From Corynebacterium lactis (lineage in GTDB: Bacteria > Actinomycetota > Actinomycetes > Mycobacteriales > Mycobacteriaceae), in NCBI RefSeq assembly GCF_900519355.1, contig NZ_ULHE01000001.1, positions 620,001 through 684,000 of the forward strand: a stretch of DNA of 64,000 bases, in the 5' to 3' direction. Below, piece after piece: positions 1 to 8,610 of this stretch (positions are counted from its first letter, which is position 1; each line of letters begins with the position of its first letter). The translations under genes and the position numbers were made by a program. A model generated the notes under the pieces. It was not told the DNA's origin and searched no databases. It saw nothing but the letters and a program-made list of their open reading frames with translations.

Positions 1-2
1 CT

Positions 3-86
3 CCGGCAGCACAGAGCCACGCCACGACAAACCCGGCACCTGCCGCATCGACGGCGGCACCTGCCACCTCAGGAGAGGACGCATAG
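3..86 (+). CDS. C-terminal end of an upstream gene (partial)
   Basis: An open frame enters from the left edge and ends at TAG 84-86. The 27 visible residues are rich in Ala, Pro and Thr and end in GEDA. Such low-complexity tails are common at protein ends, but nothing here identifies a family. The stop lies 4 bases before the ATG of the GH13 gene, which suggests the two are co-transcribed. It could also be non-coding, so confidence is low. Confidence 0.3.
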   Translation, partial: PAAQSHATTNPAPAASTAAPATSGEDA

Positions 87-90
87 GACA

Positions 91-1408
91 ATGTCCGCAT
101 CAGCACACACCCCCGCAACATCGACGCCCAGCTGGCGAAGTGGGCAATCGGGTGGCACGTCTATCCGCTGGGGTTCGTCGGCGCGCGATTCACGACAGGG
201 GCTCCGGTGCAGGCTCGGACACCGGCGATAGCCCGCGCATCCTCAAGCTCATCGACTGGCTGGACTACGTCCAGTCCACGGGTTTCAACGCGCTGCAGCT
301 GGCCCCGGTCTTTGCATCAACCACCCACGGCTATGACACCGAGGACTACTACCGCGTCGACCCCCGCCTGGGCACGGAAGACGACGTCGTCAAGCTGATT
401 GCCGCCTCGCACGAGCGCGGGATCAAGGTGCTTTTCGACGGCGTTTTCAACCACATCGGTGAGCATGCCCCGGCCCTGCGCGTGGCGCTGAACGATCCTG
501 ATGCTGTGGAGGCAGAGCTCTTTTCGCTGCGGCATACGGATAAGGGCGCCGAGGTCGACGTGTTCGAGGGACATTCCGGGCTGGTCGAATTCAATCACGA
601 CAGCCAGGCAACGGTCGATTTCGTGATCGGTGTCATGGATTACTGGCTATCGCGAGGGGTCGACGGCTGGAGGCTCGATGCGGCCTACGCGGTCGACCCG
701 AAGTTTTGGGCTCGGGTGCTGCCCGAGGTGCGTCGCAGGCACCCAGACGCTTACATCTACGGTGAGGTTATCCACGGGGATTACCCGAGAATCGTCGAGG
801 AATCGACGATGGACTCCGTTACTGAATACGAGCTCTGGAAAGCGGTGTGGTCCTCGCTCAAGGAGGAAAACTTCTTCGAACTCGAGTGGACCTTGAAGCG
901 TCATAATGGGTTCCTCGCGAGCTTTGTGCCAGTAACCTTCATCGGCAACCACGACGTCACTCGCATTGCGTCGACAGTCGGCGCCGATAAGGCGGTTCTC
1001 GCTGCGGCAGTCCTTTTCACGGTCGGCGGGTTGCCCCTGGTCTACTACGGCGACGAGCAGGGATACACCGGTATTAAGGAAGAGCGCGCTGGCGGAGACG
1101 ACGAGGTGCGCCCGGAGTTCCCGGCATCGCCAGGCGATTTCTCCTCACTCGGGGCGGGGATATTCGAGGCCTACCAGCAGCTGGTCGCGCTTCGGCGCCG
1201 GTACCCGTGGCTGTACTCGGCGCGGGTTGAGATCGACGAGGTTCGCAATGGCTACCTGCGCTACCGCGCTGTGGCGACCGACCCGGAGCTAGTCGGTGAG
1301 GCCGCAGGTGGCATGCCTGCGTTGGACATAACTCTGAGCGTAGAAAATGGTGCCACCGAGGCGATTATTCGCGACGGTGACACCAATCAGTTCACGTACC
1401 CGTTCTAA
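91..1408 (+). CDS. GH13 alpha-amylase family protein, frame broken by two one-base deletions
   Basis: This is a glycoside hydrolase family 13 enzyme expected to act on alpha-glucans or malto-oligosaccharides in the cytoplasm; no signal peptide is visible. All four GH13 regions are present: DGVFNH, GWRLDAA with the nucleophile Asp, YIYGEVIHGDY with the acid/base Glu, and FIGNHD. The start chosen is ATG 91, with AGGAGAGG about 13 bases upstream. The frame from ATG 91 reads MSASAHTP, then needs one extra G near 136 to continue as SWAKWAIGWHVYPLGFVGA, then one extra C near 186 to continue as PIHDRGSGAG into the long frame that ends at 1408. Corrected length is about 439 residues, normal for this family. 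The exact substrate cannot be told. The two losses sit beside short G and C runs and look like sequencing errors, although a real pseudogene is possible. Confidence 0.8.
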
Positions 1409-1418
1409 GAAAGGCAAA

Positions 1419-1449
1419 CCCGCCGGGGCGCAGATGGCGCTTCGGCGGG
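1419..1449. terminator. Intrinsic terminator-like hairpin between convergent genes
   Basis: Arms CCCGCCGGGGCGC (1419-1431) and GCGCTTCGGCGGG (1437-1449) pair over 13 positions, two of them G-T, around a 5-base loop. On the minus strand the stem is followed by TTTGCCTTTCTT, so it best serves the small lipoprotein gene, but it may act for both genes. Confidence 0.6.
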
Positions 1450-1489
1450 GTCGTCCCTGAAACTGGGGGAGAGTAGACCGGGCTCAGTC

Positions 1490-1708
1490 CTACTGAGCGG
1501 AGGTCTGACCCTGCATTTCCTGGCCCTGCGTCTCCTGGCCGGCGGTGGTGGTCTCAGTTCCGGACTTCTTCTGCTCGAAGGTCGCCGTGGGGGTCTTCTG
1601 ATCGCCGACCTTCATGTTCGAGTCCTGCTCGTGCGGGGGAGAGCAAGCGACCAGGGCTGCAGCGGCGATGGCGGATGCGGCGATTGCGCCGGCGATGCGG
1701 TTACGCAT
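1490..1708 (-). CDS. Small putative lipoprotein, 72 aa
   Basis: The product starts MRNRIAGAIAASAIAAAALV followed by the lipobox cysteine of LVAC, so it should be exported and lipid-anchored. The mature part is only about 50 residues, hydrophilic and Gln/Thr-rich, with the repeated motif QETQGQEMQGQ near the end. ATG 1706-1708 was chosen because AGGAG lies 8 bases upstream and because the signal peptide begins there; an in-frame extension to 1762 would put 18 residues before the signal. I do not recognise a family. It stands alone between two hairpin-bounded or oppositely directed genes. Confidence 0.65.
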   Translation of the reverse strand: MRNRIAGAIAASAIAAAALVACSPPHEQDSNMKVGDQKTPTATFEQKKSGTETTTAGQETQGQEMQGQTSAQ

Positions 1709-1797
1709 GAATGTGGCTCCTCTGTCGGTAGTCAACAGCGCTTTCGGTAAGTGAAAAATCACTCGGCTGAACTATTCATGAATATCTTAAAGGATAC

Positions 1798-3789
1798 TTA
1801 GAGTTTTGCGGGAACCAACGGCCCAATCGCCCCCGCTCCCATACAGAGGCTGGCCCCGGGGGTGGCCCGGTCGATTGTGACGCGGAGGACGTTACCGCCG
1901 CCATTGAGGTTGACGTAGCGGGGGCGCAGCTCCGTCGTCATCGGGACGACCGTGGACCCGGCGCGGGTTTGCTCCTCCGTCTCAAAGGGGTTGGGCAGCG
2001 ATAGCCTCACATCCATGTTCTCCGACGCGGTGGCGGGGAATTCTAGAACCCAGTCACCTAGCTTGATGATGCCGCTCATTGGAATGTCCACCTGAACAGA
2101 ACCGTTGTCGCCAACGACAATTCGGTGTCCGCACTGTTCAACAGGGCCGTCCTGGACTCGGGTCACCTCCGAGACCTTCGCGTCGATAATCGCCCCATCG
2201 GAGCCGAACATGCGTGGCGTCCCCGTGATACGGGAAAATGGTGGTCGCGCTTCTACCTTGTCGAAAACATGTGAGTACATGTTCGTCGGCGCTGCGACCG
2301 GCAGCAGGACCTCGAAGGGGACCGGCTGGTCAATGAGATTGTAATCCAGCGCCTTTGCCGGTCCTGCCTGCGCAGCTTCGGCCTGGAGGGCCGCCAGCGA
2401 GCGCTGGGTAGTATCCAGCCACTTCGCGGTCGTGTCGTCCGCCCAGGCAGCGCGGTAGGTCACGACCGAGATGGACGAGGACACGGCCAATACTGCGCCG
2501 AGGAGCCACAGCATCGAGCGGGTCCGCTTCGGCAGGGGGACCGGGGCTTCGTTCTCCGGTGGTGTTCCTGCGCAGGACATGGCAATGGACACAACGATGA
2601 CGATGGCGACGTCGGAATAGTAGTGCAGTGTATGTGCCAGCATGCCGGAGGTGTTCTCACCGGAGCGGAAAATGGTAATCGCCAGCAGTGTGGCGAAAAT
2701 ATAGGCGACCGCAACCGCCCATGGAGCCCATCCTCGGTAGTCTCGGCCGATGAGGATGGCCGAGAGCACGAGAAGCGTAATGCCACCGACGGTGATCAGG
2801 CCCGCGGAAGCATCCGCGAAGGGCTGCCCTGGCATCCACCGCTCCCACTGCCCCGGTCCGCCGACCATGCCGGAGAAGATTTGCCCCAGGCCGTTGAAAA
2901 AGAGTTCCGGCTTGAGGTTGTCGGAAGCGTGGCTGACCGTGTGCGGAACTCCGAAGTAGTACCACAGAGCCCATCCGCCAGTGACCAACATCGACGGCAA
3001 CCAAATGGAGATGCCGCGGCGCAGAATCGCTTTGACGTCGCGGCGCTCCATGTAGGCCATGGTGGCAACCAGCAGCAAAGAAACAGGCGCGATGGCGAGG
3101 GCCTTTTCAAAAAAACCCAGAGCGATGACGAGGATCAGCAGGGCGCCGATGTAATTGATCGGCTTCGGCGGAAAGTCGCGGCGCAGCGTCGTACGGATGG
3201 CAATGGTCAGGAAGACTACGAATGCAAGGTGAAACGGCAGGGCATTAATGCCCGCCGACCACCATGTTCCGCCGGGAATCCCCAGAGGCGTCCAAGCAAT
3301 TACCGCCAACAGAAACGCGGACGCCCACGTCCGACCCGTGATGTGTTCGAGCAGCTTCGCGCATGCGACGGTTAGAAGTCCCGCGAGCGTCAGCAGCACG
3401 ATGGCCGGTATCCACCAGTTCCACGGCGCTAGCGTCGCGACGATGCCCTGCACCAAAAACGACAGCGGCGCGAGGTGCCCATCGTGGTCCTGGAGAAGAA
3501 ATCCCGAGGACAGTATCGGAGAATCGTAGAGGTGCCCGACCACGATGAAATCGTCCCAGTAGAACGATCTGCCCGTCAGGATAAACGTCCGTCCAACCAA
3601 CTGAATCAGCCCGATGACCGCAACAACGGGCCACCACAGCCTGTGCGGCATGTTCAGCACAGGGCCCCACGGGAGCACAGGCAGGTAATACAGCTTCGAC
3701 TTCGCGCGGGAGGCCGCGGACTTTGCCGCCGACATAATTTTTGTCGGGGCGTGTTCCGCGGGAATCGAGGACGGGTCGGAATTTGTCAT
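1798..3789 (-). CDS. Large polytopic membrane protein, GT-C glycosyltransferase-like, 663 aa
   Basis: The protein has a short basic cytoplasmic N-terminus, then about ten hydrophobic segments up to roughly residue 460, and a C-terminal domain of about 200 residues that looks extracytoplasmic. The first loop after transmembrane segment 1 contains SFYWDDF, and the next loop contains DHDGHLAPLS. Acidic residues in the first external loop are typical of GT-C polyprenyl-phosphate-sugar glycosyltransferases, so a cell-wall or lipid glycosylation role is an inference. No family name is certain. ATG 3787-3789 is the only sensible start; its ribosome site is weak. The gene is monocistronic and divergent from ykoE. 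Confidence 0.7.
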   Translation of the reverse strand: MTNSDPSSIPAEHAPTKIMSAAKSAASRAKSKLYYLPVLPWGPVLNMPHRLWWPVVAVIGLIQLVGRTFILTGRSFYWDDFIVVGHLYDSPILSSGFLLQDHDGHLAPLSFLVQGIVATLAPWNWWIPAIVLLTLAGLLTVACAKLLEHITGRTWASAFLLAVIAWTPLGIPGGTWWSAGINALPFHLAFVVFLTIAIRTTLRRDFPPKPINYIGALLILVIALGFFEKALAIAPVSLLLVATMAYMERRDVKAILRRGISIWLPSMLVTGGWALWYYFGVPHTVSHASDNLKPELFFNGLGQIFSGMVGGPGQWERWMPGQPFADASAGLITVGGITLLVLSAILIGRDYRGWAPWAVAVAYIFATLLAITIFRSGENTSGMLAHTLHYYSDVAIVIVVSIAMSCAGTPPENEAPVPLPKRTRSMLWLLGAVLAVSSSISVVTYRAAWADDTTAKWLDTTQRSLAALQAEAAQAGPAKALDYNLIDQPVPFEVLLPVAAPTNMYSHVFDKVEARPPFSRITGTPRMFGSDGAIIDAKVSEVTRVQDGPVEQCGHRIVVGDNGSVQVDIPMSGIIKLGDWVLEFPATASENMDVRLSLPNPFETEEQTRAGSTVVPMTTELRPRYVNLNGGGNVLRVTIDRATPGASLCMGAGAIGPLVPAKL

Positions 3790-3940
3790 GGTTACTAATC
3801 TATTAGGCTCTATTAGGCCAGGGCGAGCAAAGTGGGAGCTTGTTGTAAGCTTTCGGGGTTAATCGTGCTCATTCCAGCGGGAAAAGCCCGGTCAAAATGG
3901 GTCTATAAAGCCCGCCTATTGCGTGTAGGAGAAAACAACA
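3790..3940. promoter_or_regulatory. Divergent promoter region upstream of ykoE
   Basis: This 151-base gap separates the divergent membrane-protein gene and ykoE. A TATAAA box lies near 3905 and GTAGGAG sits 8 bases before the ykoE ATG. Genes of this transporter type are often controlled by a thiamine pyrophosphate riboswitch, but I find no CTGAGA core or other conserved TPP-switch segments here. Confidence 0.35.
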
Positions 3941-4567
3941 ATGTCAGCTGCTTCCGTCGCCAACGGTTCCGCCCAGTCGGCGCGACCGAACTTCTCGTGG
4001 CGCATCATCGACATCGTCACGGCTGCGGTCCTGGGAATCGCCGTCGGCTTCATCTTCGTGGTGTGGAACATCGTCGGAGGGGCGGGCTACGAGACCGTCA
4101 ACGCCCTGACTCCGGGACTCGGCGGTCTGGTGGCCGGCGTCTGGTTCCTGGGCGGTCCGCTTGGCGCCTACATCATCCGCAAGCCGGGCGCTGCCGTCTT
4201 TGTGGAGGTCCTCGCCGCAACTGTCTCCGCACTCATTGGTAACCAGTGGGGAATCACCACGCTGTACTCGGGCCTCGCACAGGGCATCGGCGCCGAGCTG
4301 ATCTTCCTCCTGCTCGCTTACCGACGCTTCAACGCGGCCACCGTGACCATTTCCGGGCTCCTTGCCGGTGTTGGCGCCTGGACCTATGAACTCTTCACCG
4401 GGAACCTGGCGAAGACCTTTGAGTACAACGTCATCTACCTGGTCTCCAATGCCCTCTCGGGCGCAATTCTCGCCGGCGTATTGGCATACTTCCTGACCAA
4501 GGCGCTCGCCGCCACCGGTGCTCTCGACCGCTTTGCAGCTGGTCGCGAGCGCCGCGGCGACATCTAA
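3941..4567 (+). CDS. ykoE: ECF transporter substrate-binding (S) component, YkoE family, 208 aa
   Basis: YkoE proteins are the membrane S components that bind the substrate of an energy-coupling-factor transporter, usually the thiamine precursor hydroxymethylpyrimidine or thiamine itself. The sequence shows about six hydrophobic segments and the family pattern near the N-terminus (WRIIDIVTAAVLGIAVG) and the central LGGLVAGVWFLGGPLGAYI. Length is normal. The ribosome site TAGGAG is 8 bases before ATG. The downstream genes encode the two-domain ATPase and the EcfT-like permease, so the three form one ykoEDC-type transporter operon. The substrate assignment rests on family knowledge only. Confidence 0.88.
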   Translation: MSAASVANGSAQSARPNFSWRIIDIVTAAVLGIAVGFIFVVWNIVGGAGYETVNALTPGLGGLVAGVWFLGGPLGAYIIRKPGAAVFVEVLAATVSALIGNQWGITTLYSGLAQGIGAELIFLLLAYRRFNAATVTISGLLAGVGAWTYELFTGNLAKTFEYNVIYLVSNALSGAILAGVLAYFLTKALAATGALDRFAAGRERRGDI

Positions 4568-4577
4568 GGGCACCAAC

Positions 4578-6233
4578 GTGGACGCCCGCCCCGTACATGA
4601 AGGCTTCTCGTCGCGCGGACCGTCGTCACGCGATGGACGTGACGTGGTCATCTCCGCGCGCGACTTCGGCTACCGCCATGCGGGGCGAAAGCGGCCTGCG
4701 CTCAGTGGAATAACCCTCGATATTGAGGCGGGGGAAAGGGTGCTGTTGCTCGGTGCCTCGGGGGCCGGAAAGTCGACGTTTCTCGCCGCGATTGCGGGAG
4801 TGTTGGGCGACGAGAGCGACGGCGAGACGAGCGGTGAGCTGCTGGTCGAAGGGCGTCCAGCCGCTGCGGCACGCGGGGCCGTGGGGCTCGTGCTGCAGGA
4901 CCCCGATTCGCAGACCATCAGTGCGCGGTTGGGCGACGATGTGGCCTTCGGGGCGGAAAACCTTGGCGTGGAGCCCGGAGATATCGGTGCCCGCGTGCGT
5001 TCCAGCCTCGATCTGGTGGGGCTCGATCTCGCCCTCGACCACCCGACCAAGGCCCTCTCCGGGGGGCAGAAACAGCGGCTTGCGCTGGCGGGTGTTCTCG
5101 CGATGGGGGCACGCATTATCTGCCTCGACGAGCCGACGGCCAATATTGATCCAGAGGGCGTGCCGCTGCTTCGCGACGCAGCGGTGAAGGCCGCCGATGC
5201 CACCGGGGCGGCGCTGATCGTGGTGGAACACCGGGTGGACGCGTGGGTGGACCATGTTGATCGAATCATCGTGCTGGGTAACGACGGGATTCTCGCGGAT
5301 GGTGCCCCCGGTCTCGTCCTCGAGGACTATGGCGCGGCACTGAGCGATGCGGGCGTCTGGGTTCCCGGAGCCCCGCCAGCGCTCGGTTCGGCACGGCATA
5401 TCTGCGCAGCCGATGTAGCCTCGAGTACCGCTGAAACTGCCGTGAAGGCCGAGGGGCTGACCATTGGGTATGGCGCCGCTAAGTCCTGGTTTATGTCGGA
5501 TGCGGACCGCAGTATCATCGCCTCCGATATCGAGTTAGCAATCCCTTCCGGAGCCTCGACGTGCATCGTCGGCAGGAACGGCAGCGGCAAGTCGACTCTC
5601 GCGCTGACCCTCGGTGGGCTTTTGCAGCCCTTCGCAGGCACTGTCGCAGTTGCGACCGAGGATGGGGCCGGGAAATCCGATCGCAGCACGATGGCTAAGA
5701 ACCCATGGACGTGGCGATCTACGACGCTTGCCACCCGCATCGGAACTGTCTTCCAAGATCCCGAGCACCAGTTCGTCACCGGTTCGGTGCTCGAAGAACT
5801 GCAACTTGGGCCCCGCCTGGTGGGGCAGAACGCGGACAGCAGAATCGAGGAATTGTTGGAGCGGTTACGTCTGACGCACCTCGCACAGGCCAATCCCTTC
5901 TCCCTGTCCGGTGGGGAAAAGCGTCGGCTGTCGGTCGCGACCATGCTGGCGACGGCGCCGGGCATCGTTATTCTCGACGAGCCGACCTTTGGCCAGGACC
6001 GCACAACTTTCGTTGAACTTCTAGGTCTGCTTCGAGGACTGGCCGACGACGGCAGCACTGTCGTGTCAGTGACCCACGACCCGCTCGTCGTCCAGGCGAT
6101 GGGGGACTACGTCGTGGATATGTCCGGTTTCGCCGGGGACGGTTTCGCTGCGACCGACGCGCGCGCGGGCGATGCCCGGCGGGGCAGGCAAGGCAGGCGA
6201 GGCGGGCGACCCGAGAAGGGCAGCGACCGATGA
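4578..6233 (+). CDS. ykoD: ECF transporter ATPase with two nucleotide-binding domains, YkoD type, 551 aa
   Basis: This cytoplasmic ATPase powers the YkoE transporter. It carries two complete ABC domains in tandem. Domain 1 has Walker A GASGAGKS near residue 60, signature LSGGQ near 160 and Walker B IICLDEPTANID. Domain 2 has Walker A GRNGSGKS, signature LSGGEKRR and Walker B IVILDEPTFGQD. Both keep the catalytic Glu, so both sites should be active. GTG 4578 was chosen because AAGGG lies 7 bases upstream and it follows the ykoE stop by 10 bases; an in-frame upstream start at 4518 would overlap ykoE by 50 bases. The C-terminus is rich in Gly and Arg. Confidence 0.88.
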   Translation: MDARPVHEGFSSRGPSSRDGRDVVISARDFGYRHAGRKRPALSGITLDIEAGERVLLLGASGAGKSTFLAAIAGVLGDESDGETSGELLVEGRPAAAARGAVGLVLQDPDSQTISARLGDDVAFGAENLGVEPGDIGARVRSSLDLVGLDLALDHPTKALSGGQKQRLALAGVLAMGARIICLDEPTANIDPEGVPLLRDAAVKAADATGAALIVVEHRVDAWVDHVDRIIVLGNDGILADGAPGLVLEDYGAALSDAGVWVPGAPPALGSARHICAADVASSTAETAVKAEGLTIGYGAAKSWFMSDADRSIIASDIELAIPSGASTCIVGRNGSGKSTLALTLGGLLQPFAGTVAVATEDGAGKSDRSTMAKNPWTWRSTTLATRIGTVFQDPEHQFVTGSVLEELQLGPRLVGQNADSRIEELLERLRLTHLAQANPFSLSGGEKRRLSVATMLATAPGIVILDEPTFGQDRTTFVELLGLLRGLADDGSTVVSVTHDPLVVQAMGDYVVDMSGFAGDGFAATDARAGDARRGRQGRRGGRPEKGSDR

Positions 6234-7018
6234 GCGGCGACTACGCGCACAAGGCTCCGAGGGGGCTACTCGCAACGGTGAATCCGGTGGCCCGCGTGCT
6301 CGGACTTATCCTGATGACCACCCCGCTGCTGATCTCGGTCGATTGGGTCTCGGCGGCGGTCGCACTCGCGTTTTCCCTGGCCACGGCGCCGCTATCCGGA
6401 CTGTCGGTGCGGCAATTCACTGCCCGCGCAGTGCCGTTGGTCGTGGCGGCGCCGATCAGCGGCATTTCGATGGCGCTCTATGGAAACCCCGAGGGGCGCG
6501 AGTACTTCTCCTTCCTCCTGGCGCACGTGACGGATAACTCCATCACCTTGGCGATTGCCATCATGCTGCGTGTCCTCGCCGTCGGCCTGCCCGTCGTCGT
6601 GCTGACCGCTGGTATCGACCCGACAGACCTCGGCAACGGCTTGGCCCAGGTGCTCCGCCTGCCCAGCAGATTTGTCCTCGCGTCGGTGGCCGGAATGCGC
6701 CTGATAGGCCTTTTCATCGACGACTGGCATGCACTGACGAGGGCGCGCCGCGCTCGGGGGCTGGGCGACCGCGGAAAGATCCGGCGAATTTTCTCCCAGG
6801 TTTTTGCCCTCCTGGTCTTTGCCCTGCGTCGCGGGGCGAAACTGGCAACCGCCATGGAAGCGCGTGGTTTCGGAGCCCCGGGCCCGCGGACCTGGTGGCA
6901 TACATCGCGGCTGCGGGCACGAGATGTGGCAACGGTTGTGGTGTGTGCGCTGATTGCCGTCGCAGCTATCGGCATTTCCGTGTGGGTCGGCGAGTTCCGA
7001 TTCCTCGGGGTGGCCTAA
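6230..7018 (+). CDS. ykoC: ECF transporter transmembrane coupling protein, EcfT/YkoC type, 262 aa
   Basis: EcfT-family proteins couple ATP hydrolysis to movement of the S component in the membrane. The protein has four or five hydrophobic segments and, in the C-terminal half, the coupling-helix motifs ARRARGLGDRGK and AMEARGFG, close to the family A-R-G signatures. The ATG overlaps the ykoD stop codon (ATGA), indicating translational coupling. Length is typical. It completes the ykoE-ykoD-ykoC set. Confidence 0.88.
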   Translation: MSGDYAHKAPRGLLATVNPVARVLGLILMTTPLLISVDWVSAAVALAFSLATAPLSGLSVRQFTARAVPLVVAAPISGISMALYGNPEGREYFSFLLAHVTDNSITLAIAIMLRVLAVGLPVVVLTAGIDPTDLGNGLAQVLRLPSRFVLASVAGMRLIGLFIDDWHALTRARRARGLGDRGKIRRIFSQVFALLVFALRRGAKLATAMEARGFGAPGPRTWWHTSRLRARDVATVVVCALIAVAAIGISVWVGEFRFLGVA

Positions 7019-7034
7019 GAGAGGAGGCAGCCCC

Positions 7035-7529
7035 GTGATTCTGCTGATCGATGGTCGCGCTGGAAGTGGCAAGACGACGCTCGCTGCGAAGTTTGGTCGC
7101 GTCCTCGGCTGGCCAGTTATCCACTTGGAGGATGCCTATCCGGGCTGGGACGGCCTCGCCGCGGCCTCCGACCTGGTCGCACGCTCGATGTTGAATCCCT
7201 CGCTGCCTGCGCACCAACGCGGGTTTCGCCGGTGGGACTGGTATGCCGCTGATTTCGCCGAGTGGGTTCAAACCCCGCGCAGCCCCTCTCTGATCATCGA
7301 AGGCTGCGGAGCGCTGACCCGTGACAACCTCGAGGCCGCGGCGTCGTTAGGCGATGGCCAGGCCTGGGGCGTGTGGGTGGAGACTCCCGATGCGACGCGC
7401 TTTGACCGCGCCATGGCTCGCGACGGCCACTTCCGCGAGTATTGGGACATGTGGGCGCGGCAGGAAGACGAGCACATCGCGGAGCACTCGCCGCGCTGCC
7501 TGGCGGATTGGGTGATTCGCAATGGCTAG
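7035..7529 (+). CDS. P-loop nucleoside/uridine kinase-like protein, 164 aa
   Basis: The protein begins MILLIDGRAGSGKTTLA, a Walker A motif at its very N-terminus, followed by HLEDAYPGWDGL, which resembles the substrate-binding aspartate region of small nucleoside kinases. The segment LIIEGCGAL could be a Walker B strand. The substrate is unknown. GTG 7035 was chosen because GAGGAGG lies 7 bases upstream and the start places the P-loop at residue 8 onward. It lies 16 bases after ykoC and overlaps the next gene, so it belongs to the same operon; a link to phosphorylation of an imported pyrimidine moiety is possible but is inference. Confidence 0.75.
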   Translation: MILLIDGRAGSGKTTLAAKFGRVLGWPVIHLEDAYPGWDGLAAASDLVARSMLNPSLPAHQRGFRRWDWYAADFAEWVQTPRSPSLIIEGCGALTRDNLEAAASLGDGQAWGVWVETPDATRFDRAMARDGHFREYWDMWARQEDEHIAEHSPRCLADWVIRNG

Positions 7530-8460
7530 GCGGGAAAGGCGAGGCCTTCGGGCGGCCGGGCCTGGCCGGCTGGTGCGCGTTGCGCTGGCCGGACTCGGCA
7601 TCAGTTTCGGGGCGCTGCTCGCGATAGGCGGAGCGCGCGTGATGGTCGATCCCGTCATGCGCCCTCCGCGCCTGCCTCATCGCCGACCCCCGGCGTGGGC
7701 CCTGCCTTTGGCCGGAACGGGCCTCGTAGCGGCCAGTCGCCTTTCGCTGAGCACACGGCTTTCCTCCCGCTTGACGACGCCACTGCTGCTCGTCCTTGCA
7801 ACTCCAGGGGCGGGGGCGGTCGTCTTTGAGATGATTCGGATGGCCAACGGTGCGTGTCAGCAGAGGAAGTATGCGGGGGAGAACGGCCCGGACAGCGTAG
7901 TGGTGTTGGGCTGCGCGCTGATTGACAACGAACCCTCGGAACTACTGCGTCGGCGGCTGTTCAGGGCGCTCGAGGTCGCCGGGCCCGACACCCGTGCCGT
8001 GGTGATGAGCGGCGGTATCGGCAACGACACCGGCTCCGACGCGACTCGGTCCGAGGCGGCTGCGATGGCGGAATGGGTAAGTGGTGACCGGGGGTGGGGT
8101 GGCTTTCGGGGGAGGATTATCGAGGAACCGCTGTCAACGAATACCGCGGAAAATATCGACCTGTCCCGTCGCGCGCTTGCGGAAGCACTTGGGGAAGAGG
8201 CTCTTGGGGAAGGGGCGCGGGCCGGTTCGTCCGCGAGGCAAACAGTGGTAGTCTCCAGTGATTTCCACGTTCTGAGGGTCCGCAAATTGTTGAGGGATCG
8301 GGGTCTGGGCACCTGGCATGTCGCAGGCGCGTACACCCCGGCGCGCTACTGGGCGACGTCGACGTTGCGGGAGTTCTTGGCCCAGTTCGTCCTGTGGCTT
8401 CCTCGAGGAAGTGCGCGGATTTTGTCAATTTCAGCGGTGGGGCGGGCGCGGAACCGCTAA
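7522..8460 (+). CDS. YdcF/SanA-family (DUF218) membrane protein, 312 aa
   Basis: DUF218 proteins are membrane-anchored Rossmann-like proteins, some linked to envelope integrity or vancomycin resistance. The N-terminal 120 residues hold two or three hydrophobic segments. The DUF218 domain follows, with VVVLGCAL, MSGGIG, EEPLSTNTAENI and VVSSDFHVLR in the usual order. The ATG overlaps the end of the preceding kinase gene (ATGGCTAG). The stretch EALGEEALGEGARAG is a small internal repeat not expected in the family. Biochemical function is unknown. Confidence 0.82.
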   Translation: MARRERRGLRAAGPGRLVRVALAGLGISFGALLAIGGARVMVDPVMRPPRLPHRRPPAWALPLAGTGLVAASRLSLSTRLSSRLTTPLLLVLATPGAGAVVFEMIRMANGACQQRKYAGENGPDSVVVLGCALIDNEPSELLRRRLFRALEVAGPDTRAVVMSGGIGNDTGSDATRSEAAAMAEWVSGDRGWGGFRGRIIEEPLSTNTAENIDLSRRALAEALGEEALGEGARAGSSARQTVVVSSDFHVLRVRKLLRDRGLGTWHVAGAYTPARYWATSTLREFLAQFVLWLPRGSARILSISAVGRARNR

Positions 8461-8610
8461 CCTAGGTGGAAACTAGTCGACCGGGTGTGGGGAGAAAGTC
8501 TGCGCGCGGAGTCGGCTATGTATTACGAATTTCGACATTCTACGAAGACTGAAAAACCGCTCGTCGCCCCAGCCGAGGCATGAGCACCGTATGTCCGGAG
8601 GAACATAAAC

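Noticed and set aside
3790..3940. A thiamine pyrophosphate riboswitch expected before ykoE
   Set aside because: The conserved CTGAGA core and the other conserved helices are not present.
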